A stretch of 64,000 nt of DNA from Salinispora mooreana (GTDB lineage Bacteria > Actinomycetota > Actinomycetes > Mycobacteriales > Micromonosporaceae), in assembly GCF_000379065.1 (NCBI RefSeq), contig NZ_KB900614.1, forward strand, positions 1,262,107 to 1,326,106, read 5' to 3'. Within the stretch, counting starts at the first letter, position 1, and each line of letters starts with the position of its first letter. The translations under genes were made by a program, and so were the position numbers. Positions 41,944 through 50,929 of this stretch are shown in pieces. Below the pieces are notes generated by a model. The model did no database searches. It saw nothing but the letters and a program-made list of their open reading frames with translations, and was not told where the DNA came from.

Positions 41944-42207
41944 AGCGAGCAAGCGGCGGCTGGCCGTGATCGATACGATCGGTCGTGGTCACCCCGCTGG
42001 CGCCGGTGAGTCGGCGGTGGGGTCCTGCATGTCAGGTGTGCGGCCTGGTAGGGGCCGGTGGCCGCGTCAGGGGCCCGGCTGGTCGGCCGGGCAGGGCGGC
42101 GGTCGGGTGGTTCCGGCGTGGCGGAAGATCGTGCGGACCACGTATGCCACCACCACCCGTAGAAATGATCACGAACCATGGGCGGGTTGCCGGCGCGCGG
42201 CACCAGC
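41944..42207. other. Noncoding left part of the cassette
   Basis: About 260 bases between the left repeat and the flavin-reductase stop codon. Short Arg/Gly/Pro-rich frames exist on both strands, but none has a motif I recognise. One could be a decayed transposase fragment. Confidence 0.4.
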
Positions 42208-42846
42208 TCAGACGGCCGCCGGCTGGAGTTGATGCGGCATCTTCCAGCCTTCGGCGAGTTTCGACGGATGCACGCTGTGTCCACCGCCGAAGAACTCGCA
42301 GAATTTCATGATGAGCGGGTCCCATCCGAGTGGATCTACGTAATGCGTCCCCGGAATGATCAGGTCCTCCTCAACGTGGGCGCGAAGGACCTCGACCTGG
42401 AAGGCGGTGGCATGCGGGGTGGGGCCGCCAAAGGGGTGCGTCGAGACGACCCGGCACTCGAGCTGGACCGGACATTCCGCGACCCGGGGCGCCCGGACCA
42501 GTTCCGATGTCTGCTCGGTCAGCTGCGCGGCCGAGAACTTGTCCGGCTCGTACCGGTAGCCCTGCTTTGCCTTGTGGTCCGGCACGGCCGACTTTCCGGT
42601 GGTGAGGGCGATCCGGTCAACGGCGTCGACCATCGCCGATGAGGGCAGGTTGAGCACACATTCGCGTTCGCGTAGCAGGTTCGCCGTCGTCTGGCCACTG
42701 TTGCCGAGACCGAGCATGCAGGACTGGCCCAGCCACCAGGCCGAAGACATCGGCGCGAGGTTCGCGGTGCCGTCCTCGTTACGTGAGCTGATCAGCACCA
42801 CCGGTGTCCCGAAGTACAGCACCTTGAGCCCGGGGACCACGTGCAT
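42208..42846 (-). CDS. Flavin reductase-family protein (DIM6/NTAB type), 212 aa
   Basis: FMN-binding split-barrel pattern: strand Y-F-G-T-P-V-V-L-I-S-S-R-N-E-D-G-T-A-N, then A-P-M-S-S-A-W-W-L-G near residues 30-40, then R-E-C-V-L-N-L-P-S, and V-V-S-T-H-P-F at mid-length. Such proteins bind FMN and reduce it or use it as cofactor; the substrate is unknown. M-H-V-V-P-G-L at 42846 is preferred to the frame start at 42897; AAAGG lies about 10 bases upstream. It is the only gene inside the inverted-repeat cassette. Confidence 0.75.
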   Translation of the reverse strand: MHVVPGLKVLYFGTPVVLISSRNEDGTANLAPMSSAWWLGQSCMLGLGNSGQTTANLLRERECVLNLPSSAMVDAVDRIALTTGKSAVPDHKAKQGYRYEPDKFSAAQLTEQTSELVRAPRVAECPVQLECRVVSTHPFGGPTPHATAFQVEVLRAHVEEDLIIPGTHYVDPLGWDPLIMKFCEFFGGGHSVHPSKLAEGWKMPHQLQPAAV

Positions 42847-43011
42847 TCTTTTGCCTTTCGCGGGATGTGAGTCGAAGAAGCTCGCCATCCGGTGCACGAG
42901 CCGTCATCAACTGTCCGTGAATCACGCGAAGGATGCTCGCGGTAAACGGACGTCGCGTTCCGGCAGGTCAGATCGACCAACCGACAACGGACACCCAGCC
43001 AGTAGCCGATC

Positions 43012-43029
43012 ACTGACCCACGCTCCTAG
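43012..43029 (-). repeat. Right terminal inverted repeat
   Basis: ACTGACCCACGCTCCTAG, the exact reverse complement of the left repeat. Confidence 0.85.
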
Positions 43030-43338
43030 CCGCGTTACCCAACTCCCAGTCGGTAGCTGCATCGGTCCGGCCGGAGTCACCCCAACAAACGGTGTCGGGG
43101 CCGGCCACCTCCGAGAAGGCGGCGGTCGACCCCGGTCACCCGGCTCGCCCAGCAGTGTCGGGGCAGGTGACACCCGGGGCCCTCGGCCGCTGCCGGTCCC
43201 CGTTGACCCGATGAGGGATTTCAGCTTCGGTTCACATTGCCGCACACTGACGGTAATTGTCCTCTCCTAGCCTGCGGCGTGTACGCATGCCATCCGCTGA
43301 CCTCGGCGTGCGCCATCGACATCAGGAGGCCCCTCCAC
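43030..43338. promoter_or_regulatory. phoX upstream region with a weak PHO-box-like site
   Basis: 309 bases with no gene. GTTCACATTGC at 43230-43240 followed by CGCACACTGAC resembles two imperfect 11-base PHO-box units (GTTCACC-type), as used by PhoP in actinomycetes. The match in the second unit is poor. An AGGAGG lies 10 bases before the start. Confidence 0.35.
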
Positions 43339-45453
43339 ATGAGCGACCGCCCTCGGCTGCTCCCGCTGCTCGGCTCCATCCGCCACGGCAGTCGTGACGC
43401 TATGACCTGTCTCTACCGCTGCGGTAACGCCTGTGACCACCCGGTGCCCAACACCTCGGACAACACCTACTTCGGCGACCTGGTGGACGCCGAGGTCTCC
43501 CGCCGCGGCGTGGTCCGCGCCGGCACGGTCGGCACGCTGGTCCTGGGCTTCGGCGGCGCCGGTGCGCTCGCCGGCAGCGGCGCCGCTGCCGCCGCCACCC
43601 CCGCTGCGGTGATGCCGGAGAAGACCGAGTTCGCTGCCCCGCCCGGTGGCGTCGGCGACGGGAAGCTGACCTTCAAGCCAGTCCCCCCGAACGCCCTGGA
43701 CAGCTTCATCGTGCCGAACGGCTACGACCACTCGGTGGTCATCCGCTGGGGCGACGAGGTGGTGCCGGGCGCGCCCCCGTTCGACCTGCACAAGCAGACG
43801 GCCAAGGCGCAGGCCCAGCAGTTCGGCTACAACAACGACTTCGTCGGTGTGCTGCCGCTGGGCCGGAACAAGGCCCTGCTCGTGGTCAACCACGAGTACA
43901 CCGACGAGAACCTGATGTTCCCCGGCTTCACCGATGTGGACTCACTCAGCGTCGAGCAGTTGAAGGTCGCGATGGCCGCGCACGGCATGTCGGTGGTGGA
44001 GCTGAAGCGCGTTCAGGGCACCGGCGAATGGAGCCCGGTCAGGTCCGGCAAGCGGCAGTACAACCGCCGGGTGACCGCCTCGAGGACGAAATTCGAGCTG
44101 ACCGGCCCGGCCGCCGGCTCGGACTGGCTCAGGACCGCCGCCGATCCGAGGGGGCGCACGGTCATCGGCACGTTGAACAACTGCGCCGGCGGGGTAACCC
44201 CCTGGGGCACGGTGCTCTCCGGCGAAGAGAACTTCAACCAGTACTTCATCGGCGGCGACGGCGCCCCGGAGGAGCTGAAGCCGAAGCTGGCCCGGTACGG
44301 CGTCAACACCACCGACCGATACCCGAGCGGAAACCGGAAGTGGGACCGCGTCGACGAACGCTTCGACCTGACCCAGCACCCGCACGAGGCGCACCGGTTC
44401 GGCTGGGTTGTCGAGATCGACCCGTACGACCCGGAGAGCCGGCCGCGCAAGCACACCGCGCTGGGCCGGTTCAAGCACGAGGGCGCGAATGTCATCGTGG
44501 CGAAGAGCGGACACGTGGTCGCGTACATGGGCGACGACGAGCGGTTCGACTACCTCTACAAGTTCGTGTCGGAGAAGAAGTTCAAGAAGGGCAAATCCTG
44601 GCGCGACCGGGAGCACAACCTGACCCTGCTGGAGTCAGGCACCCTCTACGTCGCCAAGCTGGGCTACACCAGCGCCGACGAGATCGACGGCTCCGGTGAG
44701 CTGCCCAGCGACGGTGCGTTCAACGGCGGTGGTCGGTGGATCAAGCTGGTCAGCGGCAACCGCTCGTACGTCGAGGGCATGACCGCCGCCGAGGTGCTCA
44801 CCTTCACCCGGCTCGCCGCGGACCAGGTCGGCGCGACCAAGATGGACCGGCCCGAGGATGTCGAGCCGAGCCTGCACACCGGCAAGGTGTATGTGGCGCT
44901 CACCAACAACTCCCGGCGTGGGGTCGACAACAACCCGAAGGCGGACGAGGCGAACCCGCGCAACGCCAACCGCCACGGCCACGTGCTGGAGCTGGTCGAG
45001 AAGCACGGGGACAACTCGGCCGAGAAGTTCACCTGGTCGCTGCCGATCGTCGCTGGCGACCCGGCGGACTCCTCGACCTACTTCGCCGGGTACGACAAGA
45101 CGAAGGTCTCCCCGATCTCCTGCCCGGACAACCTTGCCTTCGACGCCACCGGCAACCTCTGGATCTCCACCGACGGCAACGCGCTGGGCAGTAACGACGG
45201 CCTCTTCGCCACGCCGATCGAAGGCCCGGAACGCGGCCACCTGAAGCAGTTCCTCACCGTGCCCACCGGCGCGGAGACCTGTGGCCCGTTCATCACCGGC
45301 GACAACCGCTCGGTCTTCGTGGCCGTGCAGCACCCGGGGGAGGTCTCCGGCGCCTCGATCGAGAACCCCGCCTCCACCTGGCCGGACGGCGACTACGCCA
45401 AGCCAGGGGTAGTGGTCACGTGGCGCCTGGATGGCGGCCCGATCGGTAGCTGA
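43339..45453 (+). CDS. phoX: PhoX-family phosphatase, Tat-exported
   Basis: 704 residues from M-S-D-R-P-R, with AGGAGG upstream. A Tat-type signal S-R-R-G-V-V-R-A-G with a Gly/Ala hydrophobic core lies near residue 55, after a longer N-terminal arm containing three Cys. The mature protein has the PhoX pattern: V-V-N-H-E-Y-T-D-E-N, then G-T-L-N-N-C-A-G-G, G-E-E-N-F-N-Q-Y, P-D-N-L-A-F-D, and W-I-S-T-D-G-N. PhoX proteins are Fe/Ca-dependent alkaline phosphatases acting outside the cell on phosphomonoesters. The frame reaches back to 43237 but lacks a start signal. Confidence 0.9.
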   Translation: MSDRPRLLPLLGSIRHGSRDAMTCLYRCGNACDHPVPNTSDNTYFGDLVDAEVSRRGVVRAGTVGTLVLGFGGAGALAGSGAAAAATPAAVMPEKTEFAAPPGGVGDGKLTFKPVPPNALDSFIVPNGYDHSVVIRWGDEVVPGAPPFDLHKQTAKAQAQQFGYNNDFVGVLPLGRNKALLVVNHEYTDENLMFPGFTDVDSLSVEQLKVAMAAHGMSVVELKRVQGTGEWSPVRSGKRQYNRRVTASRTKFELTGPAAGSDWLRTAADPRGRTVIGTLNNCAGGVTPWGTVLSGEENFNQYFIGGDGAPEELKPKLARYGVNTTDRYPSGNRKWDRVDERFDLTQHPHEAHRFGWVVEIDPYDPESRPRKHTALGRFKHEGANVIVAKSGHVVAYMGDDERFDYLYKFVSEKKFKKGKSWRDREHNLTLLESGTLYVAKLGYTSADEIDGSGELPSDGAFNGGGRWIKLVSGNRSYVEGMTAAEVLTFTRLAADQVGATKMDRPEDVEPSLHTGKVYVALTNNSRRGVDNNPKADEANPRNANRHGHVLELVEKHGDNSAEKFTWSLPIVAGDPADSSTYFAGYDKTKVSPISCPDNLAFDATGNLWISTDGNALGSNDGLFATPIEGPERGHLKQFLTVPTGAETCGPFITGDNRSVFVAVQHPGEVSGASIENPASTWPDGDYAKPGVVVTWRLDGGPIGS

Positions 45454-45487
45454 TCTCTCAGCTCCCCTCGGCCCCCTCCGGGCGCGA

Positions 45488-45520
45488 GCGGGCCCTCACC
45501 CAGCGTGGGTGAGGGCCCGC
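45488..45520. terminator. Bidirectional terminator between phoX and the IclR gene
   Basis: A 15-bp perfect stem GCGGGCCCTCACCCA/TGGGTGAGGGCCCGC with a 3-base loop GCG, between convergent genes. Confidence 0.85.
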
Positions 45521-45554
45521 ATCCTGCCGCGGCCGGCCCGCCGCCCGTATCCGG

Positions 45555-46337
45555 TCAGGTGTCGTGGACGAGGCAGTCGGCGATGCCCCGGGCAGTGGTG
45601 AGCAGCTTCGCCCGAACGACCCGGGCGGAGGTCATCATCTCGTTGGCCGGCAGGGCGCAGGCGAGCGCCACCCGGCGCTCCATGTCCTTGTCAGCGCTGA
45701 CCAACACCGCGGCGCAGGCCACCCCCGGCCGATACTGCCCCAGCTCAAGCTGCATCCCCCGCCGCTCTCCGGCCGCGAGGTCGGCCTCGAACGCCTCGAT
45801 GGTGGTCAGGGTCCCGGTGGTGAACGGGCGCATGCCGTTTTCTCGCAGATAGCGCAGCCGCTGTTCGGTCGTGAGCGTCGCGAGCAGCGCCTTGCCGAGT
45901 GCGGTGGCGTGTGCCCCCTCGTCGAAGCCGGGAACCAGGTCCTCCAGGTAGGGAGAGCGTGGACCTTCGGTGGCGGCCGTGATGGCGATCTGGCCGCCGA
46001 CGAACCGGCCCAGGAAGTGGCTGTAGCCGGTGTCAAGGACGGCCCGCCGCAGGGACTCCCCGACCGCCGGCGGTCCGCGGAAGGCGCTGACCAGCTCACG
46101 GTAGCGATCGGCTATCTCCAGACCCACGATGTACGTGCCGTCCTCACGCCGGATCACGTAGCCCTCGTATGCCAGGGTGCGGACGAGATGATAGGTGGTC
46201 GCCACGGTCAGGTCGCACCGTCGCGCGATCTGTTTGACGGTCAGCCCTTTCGGGGCACGACCGACTGATTCGAGCACTCGTAGCGCACGGGACACGCTTC
46301 GGATGAGGTCCGAAGGCTCCGCCAAGGGGTCGCGCAC
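45555..46337 (-). CDS. IclR family transcriptional regulator
   Basis: 260 residues. The helix-turn-helix is L-T-V-K-Q-I-A-R-R-C-D-L-T-V-A-T-T-Y-H-L-V, with the wing E-G-Y-V-I-R-R-E-D-G-T-Y. The ligand domain has H-A-T-A-L-G-K-A-L-L-A and a C-terminal C-A-A-V-L-V-S-A-D. The first GTG in frame (46343) overlaps the GGAGG itself; the GTG at 46337, five bases downstream of it, is the better start. Target genes unknown; the neighbours are convergent phoX and the polyprenyl synthase. Confidence 0.88.
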   Translation of the reverse strand: MRDPLAEPSDLIRSVSRALRVLESVGRAPKGLTVKQIARRCDLTVATTYHLVRTLAYEGYVIRREDGTYIVGLEIADRYRELVSAFRGPPAVGESLRRAVLDTGYSHFLGRFVGGQIAITAATEGPRSPYLEDLVPGFDEGAHATALGKALLATLTTEQRLRYLRENGMRPFTTGTLTTIEAFEADLAAGERRGMQLELGQYRPGVACAAVLVSADKDMERRVALACALPANEMMTSARVVRAKLLTTARGIADCLVHDT

Positions 46338-46343
46338 AACCAC

Positions 46344-46555
46344 CTCCGCAGCCGGGGACTTACACCATATGAAGTTCAGGACCGGTAGGAAACGCCTGTT
46401 CGGGTAGAGAACACCAGATCATCATCCACTGCCAGTGACGAGACGATCACTTTCGGCTGAGATGGAAGAGCTGCGAAGGGTGCCCGGATACCGCCCGACA
46501 TCGTGGTGATGCCGGCTCAGGGGGACAGCCGAGCCGGTGGGCGCGGAGAGCTCCG
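46344..46555. other. Intergenic region, IclR promoter side
   Basis: About 210 bases between the IclR gene and the polyprenyl synthase stop. It includes an A/T-richer stretch near 46365-46440, which is likely the IclR promoter. No clear palindrome was found. Confidence 0.4.
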
Positions 46556-47641
46556 TCAGCCGGTCCGGTCCGCGATCTGGTCGCAGAGAGCTTCGAGCGC
46601 CTGCCGGGCCGGGCCCGGCGGCAGCGGCGCAAGCTGCGCGCGCGCCTCCTCGGCGTGGCTCCGGACCGTCTCCCGGGCCCGCTTCAACGCCGGGCTCTCC
46701 CGGAGCAGTCCAAGTGCCTCGGCATGCAGGTCGTCATCGGTCAGCGGGCCGACCGCCAGGACTTCGCGGAGCCGCACCGACGAGGCGTCAGCGTCCTCCG
46801 AGGCGAGGGCATAGAGCACCGGCAGGGTGGGGATGCCCTCGCGGAGGTCGGTCCCGGGCGTCTTGCCGGAGCGCTCCGCCTCGCTGGAGATGTCCAACAG
46901 GTCGTCCGAGAGCTGGAAGGCGACCCCGATGGTCTCACCGTAACGAGCCAGCGCCTCGGTGTGCGTCGGGCTGGCCCCACTGAACATCCCACCGAACCGC
47001 GCCGCGGTAGCGATCAACGAGCCGGTCTTCTCGGCGATCACGTGCAGGTGGTGCACCACCGGGTCCACACCAGGACGCGGCCCCACGGTCTCCGCGATCT
47101 GACCGTGCACCAACCGGGCGAAGGTCCGCGCCTGCAGTCGGACAGCTTCGGTGCCCAGGTCGGCCGAGATATCCGCGGCGCGGGCGAAGAGATAGTCACC
47201 GACCAGAATGGCCACCGAGTTCGTCCACCGCGAGTTGGCGCTCGGCGCGCCCCGACGCACCGGCGCCTCGTCCATGACATCGTCGTGGTAGAGCGTGGCC
47301 AGGTGGGTGAGCTCCACCACCACGGCCGCCGGCACCACCTGCTCCCGAGTCGGATCCCCGAACTGGGCGCCGAGCGCCACCAACAGCGGGCGGAACCGCT
47401 TGCCACCGGCCTCAAGGAGATGTCGGGCGGCCTCGGTGACGAACGGGTCGGCGCTGACGACATCGGCCCGCAGCGCAGCCTCGACCCCCGCCAGCACCTG
47501 AAGCGCCGAGTCCGGGAGCCCCGCGTCGATCGGGTGCAGCCCGACGGCACCCACCTGACCCGCGTCGCCCCGGCCGGAACGACTGCCCAGGCCGGTGGCA
47601 CCCGAAAGCTTGTCAGCCGGATTCACCACGTCTCCCACCAT
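46556..47641 (-). CDS. Polyprenyl diphosphate synthase (trans-type)
   Basis: The two Asp-rich motifs are present: Y-H-D-D-V-M-D-E near residue 120 and F-Q-L-S-D-D-L-L-D near residue 245, with G-G-K-R-F-R-P near the front and V-E-L-T-H-L-A before the first. It adds isopentenyl-PP units to an allylic diphosphate. Chain length is not readable, but the place next to the nuo operon fits menaquinone side-chain synthesis (inference). The frame starts at 47641 (M-V-G-D-V-V-N-P); GGGAG at 47636-47632 lies 5 bases before a GTG at 47626 (V-N-P-A-D-K), which may be the real start. Confidence 0.9.
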   Translation of the reverse strand: MVGDVVNPADKLSGATGLGSRSGRGDAGQVGAVGLHPIDAGLPDSALQVLAGVEAALRADVVSADPFVTEAARHLLEAGGKRFRPLLVALGAQFGDPTREQVVPAAVVVELTHLATLYHDDVMDEAPVRRGAPSANSRWTNSVAILVGDYLFARAADISADLGTEAVRLQARTFARLVHGQIAETVGPRPGVDPVVHHLHVIAEKTGSLIATAARFGGMFSGASPTHTEALARYGETIGVAFQLSDDLLDISSEAERSGKTPGTDLREGIPTLPVLYALASEDADASSVRLREVLAVGPLTDDDLHAEALGLLRESPALKRARETVRSHAEEARAQLAPLPPGPARQALEALCDQIADRTG

Positions 47642-47719
47642 GCCACACCAGTACCGCCAGCCCCGGGGCGGGGATGACCGAAGGGCTCTCGAATACGTCC
47701 GTGACCTCCGAGAACAGCC

Positions 47720-47754
47720 CCGGGGCCGGCACGGAGGTCACGTGCCGGCCCCGG
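47720..47754 (-). terminator. Terminator of the nuo operon
   Basis: A 13-bp perfect stem CCGGGGCCGGCAC/GTGCCGGCCCCGG with a 9-base loop, 10 bases after the nuoN stop on the minus strand. Confidence 0.8.
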
Positions 47755-47764
47755 ACCAACGGCG

Positions 47765-49318
47765 TCACCGCACGAACTCTGCGGCTCCCGCGGCGAGATC
47801 GAGCAGCGGCTGCGGAAACACGCCGAGCACCAGGGTGGCGACCACACCGATGGTCAGCGCGGCCGAGGTCAGCCAACCCGGCATGACCACGGCGGGAGTG
47901 GACTCGCCGGGCTCGGAGAGCCACATCAGCACCACCACCCGCAGGTACGGGAAGGCGAGCACCATGCTGGTCAGCACACCGGCGATCACCAACCAGCCCT
48001 GACCGCCGTCGAACGCCGCGCTGAAGACCGCGAACTTGCTCGTGAAGCCGCTGGTCAGTGGGATACCGGCGAAGGCGAGCAGGATAAAGGTGAACAGCCC
48101 CGCGTAGAAGGGCGAGCGCTGGCCCAGACCCGCCCAGCGAGACAGGTGGGTGGCCTCGCCGTCCGCGTCCCGGACCAGGGTGACCACGGCGAAGGCGGCC
48201 AACACCGAGAAGCCGTAGGCCACCAGGTAGAACATCGTCCCAGAGACCCCGTCGCTGGTCGGCGCGAGCACCCCGACCAACAGGTAGCCCGCGTTGGCGA
48301 TCGAGGAGTACGCGAGCAGCCGCTTGATGTCGGTCTGGGTGACCGCCAGCACCGCGCCGACGAGCATGGTCAGCACCGCCACCGTGCCGAGGACCGGGGT
48401 GAAGTCCCAGCGGGCTCCCTCGAAGGCAACGTGGAAGACCCGCAGCAGGGCGCCGAACGCGGCGACCTTCGTGCAGGCGGCCATGAAGCCGGTAATCGGG
48501 GTGGGTGCCCCCTGGTAGACGTCCGGCGTCCAGACGTGGAACGGCGCGGCGCCGGCCTTGAACAGCAGGCCGATGGCGATCAGCGCCATACCGCCGAAGA
48601 GCAACACCGGGCTGGACGGGCTCTCCGCGACCGCCGCGTGGATGGTCGCGAAGTCAACCCCCGCCGACCGGCCGGGGACACCGGCGGTGAAGCCGTACAC
48701 CAGCGCGACGCCGAAGAGGAAGAACGCCGAGGCGTACGCGCCGAGCAGGAAGTACTTCATCGCCGCTTCCTGGCTCAGCAGCCGCCGCCGGCGAGCCAGG
48801 GCGCAGAGCAGGTAGAGCGGCAGGGAGAGGACCTCGAGCGCGATGAACATGGTCAGCAGGTCGTTCGCCGCCACGAAGATCAGCATGCCACCGACCGCGA
48901 AGCTGGTCAGCGGGTACACCTCGGTCGCACCCGGGGCCCCTTCGGCCTGCCGACGGTCGTCCACCGACTCGGCGGTCACCGCGGCCTGAGCCACGAACGC
49001 CCCGCCGCGCTCGACCGTGCGCTCGCCGATCAGCAGCAAGGCCATCGCGGCCAACACCAGGATCGCGCCCTGTAGGAAGAGCGCCGGCCCGTCGATGGCG
49101 ATCGCCCCACCGATGGTGATCAGACGATCATTGGCGTTCAACACCACCATGGTCAGCGCACCGAGCACCGCCAGCAGTGCCACCGCGAGCTGCACCACGT
49201 GCCGCCGGCGGCGCGGCACGAACGCCTCGACCAGGACACCGACCAGAGCGGCGCCCAACAAGATGAGCGTCGGCGCGAGCGCCGCATAGTCGATCGGTGG
49301 AAGCTTCAGCTCGCTCAC
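47765..49318 (-). CDS. nuoN: NADH-quinone oxidoreductase subunit N
   Basis: 517 residues, about 14 membrane helices, antiporter-like subunit of complex I. Has K-A-G-A-A-P-F-H-V-W-T-P-D-V-Y near residue 240, with the conserved Lys, and later D-I-K-R-L-L-A-Y-S-S-I. GTG start overlapping the nuoM stop by 4 bases. Last gene of the operon. Confidence 0.96.
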   Translation of the reverse strand: MSELKLPPIDYAALAPTLILLGAALVGVLVEAFVPRRRRHVVQLAVALLAVLGALTMVVLNANDRLITIGGAIAIDGPALFLQGAILVLAAMALLLIGERTVERGGAFVAQAAVTAESVDDRRQAEGAPGATEVYPLTSFAVGGMLIFVAANDLLTMFIALEVLSLPLYLLCALARRRRLLSQEAAMKYFLLGAYASAFFLFGVALVYGFTAGVPGRSAGVDFATIHAAVAESPSSPVLLFGGMALIAIGLLFKAGAAPFHVWTPDVYQGAPTPITGFMAACTKVAAFGALLRVFHVAFEGARWDFTPVLGTVAVLTMLVGAVLAVTQTDIKRLLAYSSIANAGYLLVGVLAPTSDGVSGTMFYLVAYGFSVLAAFAVVTLVRDADGEATHLSRWAGLGQRSPFYAGLFTFILLAFAGIPLTSGFTSKFAVFSAAFDGGQGWLVIAGVLTSMVLAFPYLRVVVLMWLSEPGESTPAVVMPGWLTSAALTIGVVATLVLGVFPQPLLDLAAGAAEFVR

Positions 49319-50847
49319 CGGCTCGCCTCCTGTGGAGTTCCGGCCGACGGGGCCGGGTCAGTCTTGCCGATATCCTGCATGGTCGCCTCGACAGCAGGGT
49401 TGATGACATCCGTGACCGGCTTCGGGTAGAAGCCGAGCAGCACGATCAGCGCGACCAGCGGGGCCACGACGACCTTCTCCCGCAGGTTCAGGTCACGCTT
49501 CATCCCCTCGACCTCGGTCAGCGCCGGGTTGAGCGTGCCCTGGGTGGTGCGCTGCACCATCCACAGCACGTACGCGGCGGCCAGGATGATCCCGAGCGTG
49601 GCGATCACCGCCACCGGCTTGTTCACCGAGAAGGTGCCGATCAGCACCAGGAACTCGGAGATGAACGGGGCGGTGCCGGGCAGCGCCAGCGAGGCGAGAC
49701 CAGCGAAGAAGAGCACCCCGGCCAACAGCGGAACCAGCTTCCCGGCGCCGCCGAAGTCGCTGATCAGCGCGGAGCCCCGGCGGGCGACCAACATCCCGAC
49801 CACCAGGAAGAGCAGACCGGTGGCGAGCCCGTGGTTGACCATGTAGAGCACCGCGCCGGTGGCCGCCTGGCTGGTGAACGCGAAGATGCCGACCCCGATG
49901 AAGCCGAAGTGTGCGATCGAGGTGTACGACACCAGCCGCTTCAGGTCGTTCTGACCGATCGCGAGGAGCGCCGCGTAGATGATGCCGATCACGCCCAGCG
50001 CCAGCGCCCACGGCGCGAACCACTTGGCCGCGTCCGGGAACAGCGGAAGGCAGTAGCGCAGCAGGCCGAATGTCCCGACCTTGTCGAGCACACCGACCAG
50101 CAGCGCGGCGGCACCGGCGGGGGCCGCACCACCGGCGTCCGGCAGCCAGGTGTGGAACGGGAAGAACGGTGCCTTGATGGCGAAGGCGATGAAGAAGCCG
50201 AGGAAGAGCCAGCGCTCGGCACCGGTGGAGATGTCCACCTCCGACAGCGCCACCCAGTCGAAGGTCTTTCCGCCGACCACCCAGAGGCCGATCACCGCGG
50301 CGAGCATGAACAAGCCGCCGACCAGCGAGTAGAGGAAGAACTTCACGGCGGCGTACTGCCGCTGGTGGCCGCCGTAACTGCCGATGAGGAAGTACATCGG
50401 CACGAGCATGACCTCGAAGAACACGTAGAAGAGGAAGACGTCGGCGGCGGCGAAGACACCGATCATCGTGCACTCGAGCACCAGCAACAGTGCGAAGTAG
50501 ACTGGCACCGACCGCCTGGACGACTCGGCGTCGTGCCAGGACGCCAGAATCACCAGCGGCACCAGCAACGCGATCAACATCAGCATGACCAGCGCGATGC
50601 CGTCGGCGGCGAAGGTGAAGTTGACGCCCCAGTTCGGAATCCACGGATAGGACTCGCGGAACTGGAACCGGTCACCACCGGTCTGCCAGGTCACCCACAT
50701 GACCACCGAGAGCGCCAACACCAGCAGCGACCAGCCGAGCGCCACCTGTTTGGCCAGCTCCGGCCGGCGGCGGGGCAGGACGGCGACCACCAGGGCGCCG
50801 ACCAGCGGCGCCACGGTGAGCACCGAAAGAAACGGGAAGTCGGACAT
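49315..50847 (-). CDS. nuoM: NADH-quinone oxidoreductase subunit M
   Basis: 510 residues, antiporter-like membrane subunit. Key blocks: F-V-L-F-E-type helix (F-L-F-Y-V-F-F-E-V-M-L-V-P-M), I-K-A-P-F-F-P-F-H-T-W-L-P-D and N-D-L-K-R-L-V-S-Y-T-S-I-A-H. Helps translocate protons. Start ATG; its stop overlaps the nuoN start. An 82-base gap separates it from nuoL. Confidence 0.96.
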   Translation of the reverse strand: MSDFPFLSVLTVAPLVGALVVAVLPRRRPELAKQVALGWSLLVLALSVVMWVTWQTGGDRFQFRESYPWIPNWGVNFTFAADGIALVMLMLIALLVPLVILASWHDAESSRRSVPVYFALLLVLECTMIGVFAAADVFLFYVFFEVMLVPMYFLIGSYGGHQRQYAAVKFFLYSLVGGLFMLAAVIGLWVVGGKTFDWVALSEVDISTGAERWLFLGFFIAFAIKAPFFPFHTWLPDAGGAAPAGAAALLVGVLDKVGTFGLLRYCLPLFPDAAKWFAPWALALGVIGIIYAALLAIGQNDLKRLVSYTSIAHFGFIGVGIFAFTSQAATGAVLYMVNHGLATGLLFLVVGMLVARRGSALISDFGGAGKLVPLLAGVLFFAGLASLALPGTAPFISEFLVLIGTFSVNKPVAVIATLGIILAAAYVLWMVQRTTQGTLNPALTEVEGMKRDLNLREKVVVAPLVALIVLLGFYPKPVTDVINPAVEATMQDIGKTDPAPSAGTPQEASR

Positions 50848-50929
50848 TACGCGGCCTTACCTCCGTCGTCACTGTGCGGTCCGCCGACGGCGGCCACTGC
50901 GGGGTTCCCCGACCGCCTCCTGAGGTCGA

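Larger units (their letters stand above)
41926..43029. mobile_element. 1.1-kb cassette bounded by 18-bp inverted repeats, no transposase
   Basis: CTAGGAGCGTGGGTCAGT at 41926-41943 is repeated as its exact complement at 43012-43029. The outer CTAG on both sides fits a TA target duplication, as made by IS630/Tc1-type elements. The region carries one gene (flavin-reductase family) and no transposase, so it would be a non-autonomous element or a remnant. Weak further similarity extends inward from the repeats (a shared GGCTGG followed later by GGTCG). Family assignment is inference. Confidence 0.6.

Noticed and set aside
41966..42232. Possible transposase in the left part of the inverted-repeat cassette
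   Set aside because: Short Arg/Gly-rich frames on both strands have no DDE or other transposase motif that I can identify.
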